Source of the DNA: Pseudomonas chlororaphis subsp. chlororaphis
Lineage (GTDB): Bacteria > Pseudomonadota > Gammaproteobacteria > Pseudomonadales > Pseudomonadaceae
Reading direction: 5' to 3'
Length of the DNA: 64,000 bases
Assembly: GCF_003945765.1 (NCBI RefSeq)
Contig: NZ_CP027712.1
Coordinates: forward strand, 4,588,001-4,652,000
The position numbers and the translations under genes are program-made. Each line of letters begins with the position of its first letter. The first letter of the stretch is position 1. Below are positions 23,967 through 33,371 of this stretch, one piece after another. The notes under the pieces are model-generated. The model was not told the origin of the DNA and did no database searches. It saw only the letters and a list, made by a program, of their open reading frames with translations.

Positions 23967-25229
23967 ATGAAACCTGCGAAGACCCTCGCCGTGCTGGCCA
24001 GCAGCGCGGTGTGCCTGAGTGCGCCCCTTCCCCTGCTTGCCGAAGAAGGCGGTTTTATCAAGGACGCCACCGCCACCCTCCAGGCCCGCAACTATTTCTT
24101 CAGCCGCGACTATTCGGATATCCGCGGCACCGAGCAGTCCATGGCCCAGGAATGGGCCCAGGGTTTTATCCTCAACTTCAAGTCCGGCTACACCCCCGGC
24201 ACCCTAGGCCTAGGCCTGGATGCCATCGGCACCCTGGGGCTCAAGCTCGACAGCGGCAAGGGCCGGGTCAACAGCGGCCTGCTGCCGGTGCAGGAGGATG
24301 GCGAAGCCGCCGACGACTACAGCCGCCTCGGCCTGGCCCTGAAGCTGCGCCTGGCGAAAAGCGAGCTGCGCCTCGGCGAGCTGCAACCCAACCTGCCGCT
24401 GCTGAGCTTCAGCGATATCCGCCTGCTACCGCCGTCCTACCAGGGCGCGAGCCTCGTCTCCAACGACATCGATGGCCTGACCCTGCAAGGCGGCCGCCTG
24501 CGCTCCACCAGCCTGCGCAACGAGTCCGGCGACGGCAAACTGCAAGCCATGCTCGGCCATGTACCGAAACGCGCCGTCAGCAGCGACGCCTTCAACTACG
24601 CCGGCGCCGACTACGCCTTCAACGACAAGCGCACCAGCGTCAGCGCCTGGTACGGCCAACTGGAGGATATCTACCACCAGCGCTTCCTCGGCCTGAAACA
24701 CAGCCAGCCGCTGGGCGACTGGATACTCGGCGCCAACCTCGGCTACTACGACAGTGAAGAGGACGGCAAACAGCTGCTCGGCGCCATCGACAACCAAGCC
24801 TTCTTCTCACTGCTATCGGCCAAACGCGGCGGCCACACCTTTTATGTCGGCTACCAGGGCATGTTCGGCGACAGCGCCTTTCCCCGGGTCTTCGCCAACA
24901 TCACCCCGCTGGGCAACGAAGTGCCGACCTACGAGTTCGCCTACACCGACGAACGCTCCTGGCAACTGCGCTACGACTACGACTTCGCCGCCCGCGGCCT
25001 GCCCGGCCTGACCAGCACCGTGCGCTACATCCGCGGCGACAACGTCGATACCGGCAAGGGTTATGAAGGCAAGGACTGGGAGCGCGACCTGGATATCGGT
25101 TACGTGATCCAGTCCGGGCCGCTGGGCGGGCTGGGGATCAAGGTGCGCAATGTGCTGGCGCGCTCGAATTACCGGACCGATATCAATGAGAACCGGTTGT
25201 TGCTGAGTTATAGCTGGAAGTTGTTTTAA
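23967..25229 (+). CDS. benF: OprD-family outer-membrane porin BenF
   Basis: 420 residues. The signal peptide is [20 protein letters not shown] through the LLA-EEGG site. The rest alternates as a beta barrel (about 18 strands) with OprD-family signatures: [20 protein letters not shown] near the N-terminus and LLSYSWKLF as the terminal strand ending in Phe. BenF-type OpdK porins admit benzoate-like acids. Its position after catR and the BenR-type operator upstream support the benzoate assignment rather than a generic OprD. Confidence 0.88.
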   Translation: MKPAKTLAVLASSAVCLSAPLPLLAEEGGFIKDATATLQARNYFFSRDYSDIRGTEQSMAQEWAQGFILNFKSGYTPGTLGLGLDAIGTLGLKLDSGKGRVNSGLLPVQEDGEAADDYSRLGLALKLRLAKSELRLGELQPNLPLLSFSDIRLLPPSYQGASLVSNDIDGLTLQGGRLRSTSLRNESGDGKLQAMLGHVPKRAVSSDAFNYAGADYAFNDKRTSVSAWYGQLEDIYHQRFLGLKHSQPLGDWILGANLGYYDSEEDGKQLLGAIDNQAFFSLLSAKRGGHTFYVGYQGMFGDSAFPRVFANITPLGNEVPTYEFAYTDERSWQLRYDYDFAARGLPGLTSTVRYIRGDNVDTGKGYEGKDWERDLDIGYVIQSGPLGGLGIKVRNVLARSNYRTDINENRLLLSYSWKLF

Positions 25230-25240
25230 GGCTGGGTGGC

Positions 25241-25265
25241 GAGCGCGATATGGGATATCGCGCTC
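25241..25265. terminator. Hairpin terminator after benF
   Basis: GAGCGCGATAT and ATATCGCGCTC make a perfect 11-bp stem with a GGG loop, 11 bases after the benF stop. No strong T-run on either strand. It lies between two convergent genes. Confidence 0.7.
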
Positions 25266-25282
25266 GGCCAGCTCTTTACCCA

Positions 25283-25699
25283 TCATTGTGTAATGTACGG
25301 GTCCTGCGTCTTGATAAAATCGTCGAACGCCTTGGAGTTATAGATATCGAGACAGGCATAAAACACGACTTTCTTATCCGTATATTTGCTACTGGCTTGG
25401 GTTTTCTCATACATGGAAAATACAAAGTCCGTCGTTGCATCATAAGGATTATGCAGAGTCTCCAGGGTATCTTCATTCTGAAGAATGGTGTGCATACCAC
25501 TTCCCATGAAGGAATAGGCGCCAATAGCCGACTCAATATCGCTCTTCACATCGGACTCATTTTTGAACTGATTAACGATGCAATAGCCAAGGCCGTAATT
25601 CTTCAACGATTGCCGGGCCGCTGTAATATCGCCCCCAGCATAGGCAACACTCCCCATGTTGCCGGCAATCAACAGCCATACCGCTAAAATCCGTTTCAT
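25283..25699 (-). CDS. Tai4-like T6SS amidase immunity protein (orphan)
   Basis: 138 residues with a signal peptide (MKRILAVWLLIAGNMGSVAY-AGG), so periplasmic. The mature part has the Tai4 layout: an early YGLGYCI, a central helical region, then VFYACLDIYNSKAFDDFIK near the C-terminus. Two Cys match the conserved pair. Tai4 proteins bind and block Tae4 peptidoglycan amidases delivered by type VI secretion. No tae4 gene is next to it, making it an orphan immunity gene that would guard against attack by other strains. Base composition is visibly more AT-rich than the ben/cat genes, suggesting acquisition by transfer. Family call is by pattern and should be treated as moderate. Confidence 0.55.
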   Translation of the reverse strand: MKRILAVWLLIAGNMGSVAYAGGDITAARQSLKNYGLGYCIVNQFKNESDVKSDIESAIGAYSFMGSGMHTILQNEDTLETLHNPYDATTDFVFSMYEKTQASSKYTDKKVVFYACLDIYNSKAFDDFIKTQDPYITQ

Positions 25700-25969
25700 C
25701 CTTTCAGTTCCTAATAGTTGCTCTTCCAGTGATGCCGAGAATCATGTGCAATCCAAAGTAGTAGCTACCTCATGAATTATTAATTCCAGTTAAAAGTCGA
25801 TCAGAATAATTCAAAGACCATCGGAGACATCGCCTTAACTGGTATCTGCTACCAGCAAACTCTTGGTATAACGCTGTACCCAAGCGGCGATGGAACCTGA
25901 GCCGGGTCCGATACGCCTTAACAGCTAGCAAAAACCTGGAATATTACTTCAAAAATAAGGACGCTCCCC

Positions 25970-26341
25970 ATGATCGACTTCAACAACAAAGGCTTCTTCA
26001 AGCTCAAGCAAAACGACGAATACGCCGAGCGGGTCAGCGACCTGTTGCTGGAAGGCGAGCAGGTGATCGACGCCTATAAGGCCATGCGCGACGGCGTGGT
26101 GTTTACCAACAAGCGCATTATCGCGGTCAACGTTCAGGGCATCACCGGCAGCAAAAAGGATTTCACCTCCCTGCCCTACAAAAACATCGTCGCCTACTCG
26201 GTGGAAACCTCCGGGACCTTTGACCTGGACTCCGAGCTGGAGATCTACTTTTCATCGCTGGGCAAGGTGAAGTTCGAGTTCACTGGCAAGACTTCGATGG
26301 TGGAAATCTCCAAGTACATCTCCAGGCACCTGCTGGGCTAA
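25970..26341 (+). CDS. Bacterial PH-domain protein
   Basis: 123 residues; AAGGACGC precedes the ATG. LLLEGEQVIDAYKAMRDGVV, FTNKRIIAVNVQGITGSKKD, FTSLPYKNIVAYSVETSGTF, DLDSELEIYFSSLGKVKFEF and a C-terminal helix match the bPH (pleckstrin-homology-like) family seen in YokE/YvbH-type proteins. Cytosolic and without membrane spans. These proteins form ring oligomers; their role is not established. Upstream, 25700-25969 is AT-rich and contains no gene. Confidence 0.85.
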   Translation: MIDFNNKGFFKLKQNDEYAERVSDLLLEGEQVIDAYKAMRDGVVFTNKRIIAVNVQGITGSKKDFTSLPYKNIVAYSVETSGTFDLDSELEIYFSSLGKVKFEFTGKTSMVEISKYISRHLLG

Positions 26342-26353
26342 GGCGCTCCGTTA

Positions 26354-27238
26354 TCAATCGGCGCTCAAGCCCCACAACACCTCCAGCACATGCTGGGTCG
26401 AGCGCTCCACCTCTCCGTCCCGATGGGCAATGCCCAACTGACGCCACAGCGGCGGCTGCAACGGACGCATGGCAATCCGTGTGTCGGGCAGCGGCGTGGC
26501 GGCTTCGTGGGGCAGCAAGGTGGCGCCATAACCGGCGGCCACCAGACTCTTGATCGCGTCGTTGTAGTTGAGCTGGATGCGCGCCGTGGGTTGCTGGCCG
26601 CCCAGTGCGAACCACTCCGAAGTCAGGCGCGACAGCCGGGTGCTGTGGTCGTTGAGGATCAGCGGTTGGGCGGCCAGCCATTGCGGCGTCACCGGATCGG
26701 GGCATTGCCAGCGGGCCGGCAGGAAAGCCATGACCGGGTCCTTGCGCCAAGGCTCGATACGCAAACCCTTGACCGGGGTTTGCGGCAGGGCCACCAGGCC
26801 AATATCCAGCGAACCTTCGGCGAGCTTCTTCAAGCTCTCCTGGGAGGTCAGCACCGCCACCTGCAGATCGATGCCCGGATGGCGCTGGCCAAGGGTTTCC
26901 AGGGCCTGGGGCAGCAACTGGGCAATGGCCCCGGTGGACGCCCCCAGGCGCACCCGCCCGGCCAGGCCCAGCACCTGGCGCTGCACATCTTCCAGCGCCT
27001 GCTCGGCATCGGCCAACAAGCGCCGCGCCCGTTCCACCAGGGTTTCGCCAATGGCCGACGGCTGCACCCGACCGCGGGTGCGCGACAACAGCGAGCCGCC
27101 CACCCGCGCCTCCAGGTCGGCGATATGCAGGCTGACCGTAGGCGGTGCCAGGTTCAGCGCGCGGGCCGCTTCGGCAAAGGAACCCAGGTCGACAATCGCC
27201 ACCAGGGTGCGCAACCGGTCGAGGCTGATCTCACGCAT
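26354..27238 (-). CDS. LysR-family transcriptional regulator
   Basis: 294 residues. The DNA-binding domain covers MREISLDRLRTLVAIVDLGS, FAEAARALNLAPPTVSLHIA and DLEARVGGSLLSRTRGRVQP; the effector domain is of normal size. Divergent from the type-2 argC gene at 27351, with two inverted repeats in the shared control region. It probably regulates that gene. Confidence 0.9.
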   Translation of the reverse strand: MREISLDRLRTLVAIVDLGSFAEAARALNLAPPTVSLHIADLEARVGGSLLSRTRGRVQPSAIGETLVERARRLLADAEQALEDVQRQVLGLAGRVRLGASTGAIAQLLPQALETLGQRHPGIDLQVAVLTSQESLKKLAEGSLDIGLVALPQTPVKGLRIEPWRKDPVMAFLPARWQCPDPVTPQWLAAQPLILNDHSTRLSRLTSEWFALGGQQPTARIQLNYNDAIKSLVAAGYGATLLPHEAATPLPDTRIAMRPLQPPLWRQLGIAHRDGEVERSTQHVLEVLWGLSAD

Positions 27239-27251
27239 GGCCTGCTCCAGA

Positions 27252-27309
27252 TTCAGAAAAACTGAAGCTTAGCGTTATTAAATTCAACTTTCTCTATTTC
27301 AGCTTCAGT
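27252..27309. promoter_or_regulatory. Inverted repeats in the LysR/argC divergent promoter
   Basis: TTCAG-AAAAA-CTGAA (27252-27266) is a 15-bp interrupted palindrome of LysR-box type. ACTGAAGCT (27261-27269) also pairs with AGCTTCAGT (27301-27309) across 31 bases of AT-rich DNA. This is the likely operator of the neighbouring LysR regulator. Confidence 0.6.
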
Positions 27310-27350
27310 CGGAAGATTTGCCCAACTCTTCCTTCTTGCGAGCACACAGC

Positions 27351-28277
27351 ATGAGCACCCCCCTCGTATTTATCGACGGCGACCAGGGCACCACCGGGTT
27401 GCAGATCCACCAGCGCCTGCAGGGTCGCAGCGATCTGCACCTGCTGACCCTCGCCGCCGACCAGCGCAAAGACCCGCAACGCCGCGCCGAAGCCATCAAC
27501 GCCTGCGACATCGCCCTGCTCTGCCTGCCCGACGACGCCGCCCGCGACGCCGTCGCCAGCATCCGCAACCCGGCGGTGCGGGTGATCGACGCCAGCTCGG
27601 CGCACCGCACCCACCCCCACTGGACCTACGGCTTCGCGCAAATGCACCCGCAACAGGCACAGCGCATCGCCACCTCCAAACGGGTGAGCAACCCCGGCTG
27701 CTACCCCACCGGCGCCATCGGCCTGCTGCGCCCCTTGCTGCAAGCCCGGCTGCTGCCAAAGGACTACCCGATCAGCATCAACGCGATCTCCGGCTACTCC
27801 GGCGGCGGCCGCGCCGCGGTCGAAGCCCACGAAGGGCCGAATGCTTCCCAAGCCGCCCCTTTCCAGATCTACGGCCTGGGCCTGGCCCACAAGCATGTGC
27901 CGGAAATCCAGCAACACAGTGGCCTGAGCGAACGGCCGCTGTTCGTCCCGGCCTACGGTGCCTTTCGCCAGGGCATTGTGCTGACCATTCCTCTACAGCT
28001 GCGCCTGCTCGCCCCGGGGGTGGATGCCGCACGTATCCAGGCCTGCCTGGAGCAGCACTACGCGGGGAGCGGTTGTGTGCAGGTGATATCGCTTCGGCAG
28101 GCACAAGAACTCACCGGCCTTGATCCGCGGGCGCTGAACGATACCGACGCTATGCGCTTGATGGTGTTCGAGGGTGAGGGGCAGGTGCTGCTGGCGGCGG
28201 TGTTCGACAACCTGGGCAAAGGCGCGGCGGGGGCGGCAGTGGAGAATCTGGATTTGATGCTGGCCGCGCTGGGCTGA
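27351..28277 (+). CDS. argC: N-acetyl-gamma-glutamyl-phosphate reductase, type 2
   Basis: 308 residues. The short (type-2) ArgC form: [20 protein letters not shown] at the N-terminus, [14 protein letters not shown], and the catalytic Cys117 in [20 protein letters not shown]. It reduces N-acetylglutamyl phosphate in arginine synthesis with NADPH. Pseudomonads usually also carry a longer type-1 argC elsewhere, so this may be a second copy under its own LysR control. The ATG at 27351 is chosen; the in-frame TTG at 27318 lies in the promoter region. Confidence 0.88.
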   Translation: MSTPLVFIDGDQGTTGLQIHQRLQGRSDLHLLTLAADQRKDPQRRAEAINACDIALLCLPDDAARDAVASIRNPAVRVIDASSAHRTHPHWTYGFAQMHPQQAQRIATSKRVSNPGCYPTGAIGLLRPLLQARLLPKDYPISINAISGYSGGGRAAVEAHEGPNASQAAPFQIYGLGLAHKHVPEIQQHSGLSERPLFVPAYGAFRQGIVLTIPLQLRLLAPGVDAARIQACLEQHYAGSGCVQVISLRQAQELTGLDPRALNDTDAMRLMVFEGEGQVLLAAVFDNLGKGAAGAAVENLDLMLAALG

Positions 28278-28346
28278 AGGGACTGCCTGCGCGTTGCAAC
28301 GGGCCAGATACGGCCTGGCTTGGTGGCACCCCTTTGGCAACTGAGA

Positions 28347-28376
28347 GAAAGCCCCACCCGACCGGGCAGGGCTTTC
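28347..28376. terminator. Terminator between argC and the BON pseudogene
   Basis: GAAAGCCC and GGGCTTTC pair with an inner CCC/GGG helix around GACC. It lies between convergent units and can serve both. Confidence 0.65.
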
Positions 28377-28471
28377 AACATGCTGACGATCCTCCTGAGG
28401 CCCCGCCGAAAGGGCTATCGAACCCAGCGTGGCGCTGGCCTCCCGGCGCGACGCTCAAGCCTTCGCCTTGG

Positions 28472-28821
28472 TCATTTGTCGTCCCTCTTCGTCGCCGACG
28501 GCGAAGGGTATTCGCGGCTCTCTTCGGCGTTGGGCGCTTCAGGCAGGCTTCCCGGGGTGAACATATGGGTCTGCAAGTCGCTGGCATCGATGCCGGCGAC
28601 GCCGTGTACCCCCGGGTCAGGCTGACAGCCTGCTCACACTGTTTATGCGTGTTGAGCCGGCCACTCAAGGTAACCATGCCGGCATGGGTCTTGACATGGA
28701 TAGGCAAACCACGGGTCGATTCGGCAAAGGTCAGGGCCGACCTCACCTTGGTGGTGACCCATGCATCGTGAACGGCCATTTCCAGGCCATGGGAGTAATG
28801 CTGGAAGGAATGAAGTTTCAT
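28472..28821 (-). pseudogene. BON-domain protein, frameshifted
   Basis: From the ATG at 28821 the frame gives MKLHSFQHYSHGLEMAVHDA, WVTTKVRSALTFAESTRGLP, IHVKTHAGMVTLSGRLNTHK and QCEQAVSLTRG, a BON domain. At a run of five G (minus strand, 28613-28609) the frame breaks. One added G restores VHGVAGIDASDLQTHMFTPG and a natural stop at 28472, giving a product of about 117 residues. The break may be real or a sequencing error in a homopolymer. BON proteins bind membranes or phospholipids, but no signal peptide is seen here. Confidence 0.7.
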
Positions 28822-29270
28822 GGCGGGTCCCTCTCGTGTCATCAGTTGGGCGTCCCGTCCCCTTGGTTGGACTGCCCTCTGCCGGGCGGGTGAGCTTGCT
28901 GGGTAACCGATGGGCGCAGCGCTACTCGCCGGGCAGATGGGGTGCTTGTTAATTATAGTTCGGCGGCTGGCGGGGCTTGGTGCGCGGGGGTTCTGGTCGT
29001 CCGATGGCCCTTTCGTGAATGGCGGTTTTCGGCGAACTTGCCATTCGCTGGGAGCCGGTGACGCAGCAAGCATCGTTTCAATTGCAATGAAGCATTTCTC
29101 GTTACTGCTCCAGCAACAAACTGCGCCAGATGATCGTCGGCTTTTCTGCAGGCACGACTTTCGGTGGCAACGGCTCCTGTATGGGTATGTTGGGCGGCGG
29201 CTCTGGTTCAGGCGCGGGAGCCTGATACTGGGTGGCGTCTACGTTATCTACCGACATGTTTTGCAGTGCG
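28822..29270. other. Intergenic region with one doubtful small ORF
   Basis: About 450 bases between the BON pseudogene and the MDR gene. One minus-strand frame (29102-29257) could encode a 51-residue Pro-rich peptide (QAPAPEPEPPPNIPIQEPLP), but it has no ribosome-binding site. The AT-rich patch near 28945-28965 may be the BON-gene promoter. Confidence 0.4.
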
Positions 29271-30269
29271 CTATTTGATTGTGACGGTGACTTTGCCTTT
29301 TGACCTGCCCTGCTCGACGTACCGCAACGCCTCTGCAATCGATTCAAAAGGGAAGGAACGATCGATGACCGGCTTGATGACGCCAGCCTCGATAAGCGAG
29401 GTGATTTTCTGCAGTTGCACCCCGTCGGCGCGCATAAACAAAAAGGTATAGTTCACCCCGTGCTTGCGGGCTTTTCTGCGAATACCGCTGCTCAGCAGGC
29501 GCATGACTTGCCCCAGCACCCAGGACAAACCTTGCTCTTGGGCAAATTGCGCGGTCGGCGGCCCCGAAAGGGAAATGAGCTGTCCGCCAGCCTTGAGAAC
29601 CTTGAGCGAGCTCTCCAGTACATCGGCGCCGAGGCTGTTCAACACCACGTCGAAATCACGTAACTCGTTTGCAAAATCCTGCTGTTTGTAATCGATGACC
29701 ACATCCGCCCCGAGTGCTTTCACCCATTCGACATTCACCGTGCTGGTGGTGGTCGCAACGAAGGCGCCGAGGTGTTTGGCGAGCTGGATGGCAAGCGTGC
29801 CGACACCGCCGGATCCGGCATGAATCAACACCTTCTGGCCTTTTTTCACCTGGGCGATCTCAACCAGCGCCTGCCAGGCCGTCAAGGCGGCCAAGGGAAT
29901 GGAAGCCGCTTCGGCCATATCGAGATTCGAGGGTTTCAGCGCGAGCGCGCTTTCGTTCACGGCGATCAGTTCGGCAAAGGTGCCGATCCGGGCCTCGGGA
30001 GGACGGGCATAGACTTCGTCTCCTGGCTTGAATCGCTTCACCGCCGATCCCGTGCGAACGACAACTCCGGCCAGGTCGTTGCCCAATACCAATGGAAAGG
30101 TATAGGGCAGGATCAGCTTGAACTCCCCTGTTCTGATCTTTGAGTCCAACGGGTTCACGCTCGTTGCATGCACCTGGATCAGAACGTCATGCACACCGAC
30201 CGCAGGGTCGGGCACTTCGCCAAGCATTCCGTCCTGCTTGCCGTAGCGGTCGATAAAAAATGCCTTCAT
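29271..30269 (-). CDS. Zinc-free MDR oxidoreductase (quinone oxidoreductase-like)
   Basis: 332 residues. An alcohol-dehydrogenase-type GroES domain (VLIQVHATSVNPLDSKIRTG, LVLGNDLAGVVV) and a Rossmann domain with VLIHAGSGGVGTLAIQLAKH. The zinc-binding Cys/His set is absent, as in the quinone reductase branch, so it likely reduces quinones or enones with NADPH. Last gene of a minus-strand group with the hydrolase, SDR and old yellow enzyme (gaps of 76, 47 and 72 bases). Confidence 0.88.
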   Translation of the reverse strand: MKAFFIDRYGKQDGMLGEVPDPAVGVHDVLIQVHATSVNPLDSKIRTGEFKLILPYTFPLVLGNDLAGVVVRTGSAVKRFKPGDEVYARPPEARIGTFAELIAVNESALALKPSNLDMAEAASIPLAALTAWQALVEIAQVKKGQKVLIHAGSGGVGTLAIQLAKHLGAFVATTTSTVNVEWVKALGADVVIDYKQQDFANELRDFDVVLNSLGADVLESSLKVLKAGGQLISLSGPPTAQFAQEQGLSWVLGQVMRLLSSGIRRKARKHGVNYTFLFMRADGVQLQKITSLIEAGVIKPVIDRSFPFESIAEALRYVEQGRSKGKVTVTIK

Positions 30270-30345
30270 GTTGCAGATACTCTTGTCGGTGAAGTGAGAA
30301 TGGGCGCGGCCACGGCAACCTTGAGGCGATTAGACGTGCAGGCTG

Positions 30346-31215
30346 TCAGGCGTCGAGGAACGCCACGGCCTTGGCCACGAAATCGGTGTGGTGCTGGAAA
30401 ATGCTGCCGTGCCCGGCGTCCTGATAAATGATCAGTTGCGCGTTGGGGATTCGCTGCGCCAGCTCGATCGAGTTCACGGTGGGCACCATGATGTCGTTGT
30501 CACCGTTGGCGATCAGGGTCGGCATCCGCAGGCGACCGAGATCTTGCGCGGCCTGCCTGCCCCACGCGGTAATGGCTTTGAACTGCCGTAGAAACGCGCG
30601 GGGTGTCGGGCCCTTGTCCCGATCTTCCTGGCGCTCTTTCAAACGTTGCAGATACTCGGACGCGGCGCGTTGGCCATTGGCCGTGGTGGTAAAGAACAGG
30701 TAGAACTTGGGGTCTCGCAGCGTCAGCAAACCTTTGATCATCAAGGGCCAGGTCACCGAACCGAGGCTGTCGATGCCTGTGCCACCGGCCGGTCCGCTTC
30801 CGGTGAGGATCAATCTGCGCACTCGTTCGGGAGCTTTCAGGGCGACGTCTTGAGCGACGAAGCCGCCGAGTGAAAATCCGAGCAGGTCAACCTGGTCAAA
30901 ACCCAGCGCATGAATCAGGCCGATTGCATCGTCAGCCATCTCACCGACGGTCAATGGCGCGGCGCCACCCGAGCCACCGATACCGCGGTAATCGGTCGTG
31001 ATGACACGCCGGTTTTTTGCCAGACCGTCGACGATGCGAGGGTCAAAGTTATCCAGCACGGCCCCCCAATGGTTAAACATGACCAGCGGGACCTCCGTCT
31101 TGGGTCCCAGGTCACGATAGGCGAAAGGTATCCCGCCAATCAGAACCGACTGGTTCACCGCGTTGATAAATGACGGCTGCGAACCCGAGTGATTGCGGGT
31201 AGCCATGGGGGTCAT
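30346..31215 (-). CDS. Alpha/beta hydrolase
   Basis: 289 residues from the ATG at 31215 with CGGAGG upstream. Oxyanion region MFNHWGAVLDNFDPR, nucleophile elbow LLGFSLGGFV with Ser115, acid in LIANGDNDIMVP and the late DAGHGSIFQ His give a complete triad. It resembles hydrolases and non-heme peroxidase-like esterases of unknown substrate. Operon partner of the neighbouring SDR and MDR genes. Confidence 0.88.
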   Translation of the reverse strand: MTPMATRNHSGSQPSFINAVNQSVLIGGIPFAYRDLGPKTEVPLVMFNHWGAVLDNFDPRIVDGLAKNRRVITTDYRGIGGSGGAAPLTVGEMADDAIGLIHALGFDQVDLLGFSLGGFVAQDVALKAPERVRRLILTGSGPAGGTGIDSLGSVTWPLMIKGLLTLRDPKFYLFFTTTANGQRAASEYLQRLKERQEDRDKGPTPRAFLRQFKAITAWGRQAAQDLGRLRMPTLIANGDNDIMVPTVNSIELAQRIPNAQLIIYQDAGHGSIFQHHTDFVAKAVAFLDA

Positions 31216-31262
31216 GTTTATTCCCTCCGATTGCGGGGCGAGGCCGACCTGCTGGACAGGGT

Positions 31263-32051
31263 TCAGACCTGAGTCAAATAGCGTTGCGCCACGGCGGATT
31301 GCCTGATCTGCGACAAAAGCCCCTGGCGCGCGGCTTGCAAGGCATCCCAGCACTCGCCTTCTTGCAACGGAGGAATGGTCACCGGTTCGCGACGGTCAAA
31401 ACCAACCAGTGCGGCATCGACCAGGTCACCCACTTCCATGATTTCGCTCAAGGTGTTGATGTCGATACCGGCGCGATCCCAAATCTCCGTGCGGGTGGCG
31501 GCGGGCAGTACGGCTTGCACATAAACACCCTGCGGCGAAAGTTCCAGGCTCAGGCCTTGGGAAAGGAATAGCACAAACGCCTTGGTCGCCCCGTAGACCG
31601 ACATGCCGAACTCCGGCGCCAGCCCCACCACCGAACCGATGTTGATGATCGCGCCTTCACCTGCCTTGGCCAGGCGTGGCGCGATGGCGCTGGCGAGCCG
31701 CACCAGCGCGGTGGTGTTGAGGGCCACCAGTTGTGCAACGCTGTCGGTGCTTTGCTCGATGAAGTGGCCGGACTGTGCGGCGCCGGCATTGTTGACGAGG
31801 ATGCCGATGCGCGCGTCATCCCGCAGGCGTGCTTCGACGATGTGCAGGTCGCTGAGTTGAGTCAGGTCGGCTGGAAGCACTTCAATGGCGACGTTGTGTT
31901 CGCCACGCAACGTTGCGGCGAGCGTCTCCAGGCGCGAGTGGTCGCGGGCGACCAACACCAGAGCATGCCCGCGTTGGGCGAAACGCTCGGCGTAAACCGC
32001 GCCGATGCCGGTGGAAGCGCCAGTGATGAGAACGGTGGGGAGAGTAGTCAT
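31263..32051 (-). CDS. SDR-family NAD(P)-dependent oxidoreductase
   Basis: 262 residues. LITGASTGIGAVYAERFAQR is the cofactor motif; NNAG, Ser in NIGSVVG and YGATKAFVLFLSQGLSLELS give an intact Ser-Tyr-Lys active site. Likely reduces carbonyls or ketones with NADPH. Between the hydrolase and the old yellow enzyme gene in a TetR-flanked operon. Confidence 0.9.
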   Translation of the reverse strand: MTTLPTVLITGASTGIGAVYAERFAQRGHALVLVARDHSRLETLAATLRGEHNVAIEVLPADLTQLSDLHIVEARLRDDARIGILVNNAGAAQSGHFIEQSTDSVAQLVALNTTALVRLASAIAPRLAKAGEGAIINIGSVVGLAPEFGMSVYGATKAFVLFLSQGLSLELSPQGVYVQAVLPAATRTEIWDRAGIDINTLSEIMEVGDLVDAALVGFDRREPVTIPPLQEGECWDALQAARQGLLSQIRQSAVAQRYLTQV

Positions 32052-32123
32052 GATGTCAGCTCTTTTTCGGGAACATGAATTGGGATTGATGCACGAATAA
32101 AACCAGGCTCGATCGGCCAGTGC

Positions 32124-33224
32124 CTAGTTCGCGGCAGCGCTTGATTCGGCAAGCGTCGGGTAGTCGATGTATCCCGCCGCACCGCCGCCGTAGAGCGTGG
32201 TGGGGTCGAAGGCGGACAGTGGCGCACCGGTCTTGAGCCGCTCCACCAGATCAGGGTTGCCGATAAATGGACGGCCAAAGGCGATCAGGTCAGCCTTGTC
32301 ATGTGTAAGGCGTGCCGTGGCCAGGTCCAGGTCATAGCCGTTGTTGGCGATGTAAGTGTTCTTGAAGCGCCGGCGCAAGGCATCGAAATCAAAGGGCGCC
32401 ACATCGCGTGGCCCACCGGTCGCGCCTTCGACGACGTGCAGATAAACGATGTCTAGAGCATTGAGTTGCTCGACGATGTAATCGAACTGAGCCTGTGGAT
32501 CACTGCTCGATATGCCATTGGCCGGCGAGACAGGCGAAAGGCGGATGCCCGTGCGACCGGCGCCAATCTCGGCGACCACGGCGGCCGTCACTTCCAGCAG
32601 CAGGCGCGCACGGTTGGCGATGGAGCCGCCGTACGCATCCGTCCGCAGGTTGGAGCCGTCCTTGATGAACTGGTCCAGCAAATAGCCGTTTGCACCATGG
32701 ATTTCCACGCCGTCAAAGCCTGCCGCAATGGCGTTTGCCGCCGCCTGGCGGAAATCGTCGACGATGCCCGGCAGTTCGTCAGTCTCCAGCGCTCGCGGCT
32801 CGGAAACGTCCTCGAAGCGATTGTTGACGAACACCTTGGTTGCAGGACGAAGCACGGAAGGGGCTACCGGCGCCGCGCCGTGCTGTTGCAGATCCACGTG
32901 GGATACGCGGCCCACATGCCACAACTGCAGGAAAACTCTCCCGCCCTTGGCGTGCACGGCATCGGTCACCTTGCGCCATCCCTCTATCTGCGGCTGCGTG
33001 TAAATGCCCGGGGTGTCCTGATAGCCCTGCCCCTGCTGCGAGATCTGCGAGGCTTCGGAAATCAGCAAGCCCGCGCTGGCCCTCTGGCTGTAATAGGCAG
33101 CCGCGAACTCGCTCGGCACAAAGCCTTTGCCTGCGCGATTGCGCGTCAGTGGCGCGAGAACCACGCGGTTCGCCAGCGTCAGGGCGCCAAGCGTGTAAGG
33201 GGTAAACAGATTCAGGTCGCTCAT
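32124..33224 (-). CDS. Old yellow enzyme-type alkene reductase
   Basis: 366 residues. A full-length FMN-binding TIM barrel: LANRVVLAPLTRNRAGKGFV, the substrate-binding GVEIHGANGYLLDQFIKDGS (His-Gly-Ala-Asn form of the HxxN pair) and NLRTDAYGGSIANRARLLLE. Family members (NemA, XenB and relatives) reduce alpha,beta-unsaturated carbonyls, nitro compounds or nitrate esters. First gene of the minus-strand group and divergent from a TetR gene, which suggests repression relieved by electrophiles. Confidence 0.92.
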   Translation of the reverse strand: MSDLNLFTPYTLGALTLANRVVLAPLTRNRAGKGFVPSEFAAAYYSQRASAGLLISEASQISQQGQGYQDTPGIYTQPQIEGWRKVTDAVHAKGGRVFLQLWHVGRVSHVDLQQHGAAPVAPSVLRPATKVFVNNRFEDVSEPRALETDELPGIVDDFRQAAANAIAAGFDGVEIHGANGYLLDQFIKDGSNLRTDAYGGSIANRARLLLEVTAAVVAEIGAGRTGIRLSPVSPANGISSSDPQAQFDYIVEQLNALDIVYLHVVEGATGGPRDVAPFDFDALRRRFKNTYIANNGYDLDLATARLTHDKADLIAFGRPFIGNPDLVERLKTGAPLSAFDPTTLYGGGAAGYIDYPTLAESSAAAN

Positions 33225-33371
33225 GGGTGTTTGTTCCGTGTCCGTTGGGAAATGGTCAGGTCGCTTTCAATTAGGATGATGATCGAAATCTAAACTGTCA
33301 ACGGTTTTGATTATGGTCAACATCTATGTATCATCAGCCGATGATTTTCCAGCGGTAGCGAGGTATTTCCC

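Noticed and set aside
29102..29257. A Pro-rich 51-residue minus-strand ORF downstream of the MDR gene
   Set aside because: No ribosome-binding site, and composition alone is not enough; left only as a note in the intergenic entry.
33296..33321. GTCAAC direct repeats as the TetR operator
   Set aside because: TetR operators are normally palindromic; this is a weak direct repeat and could be chance, so it is mentioned only in the TetR entry.
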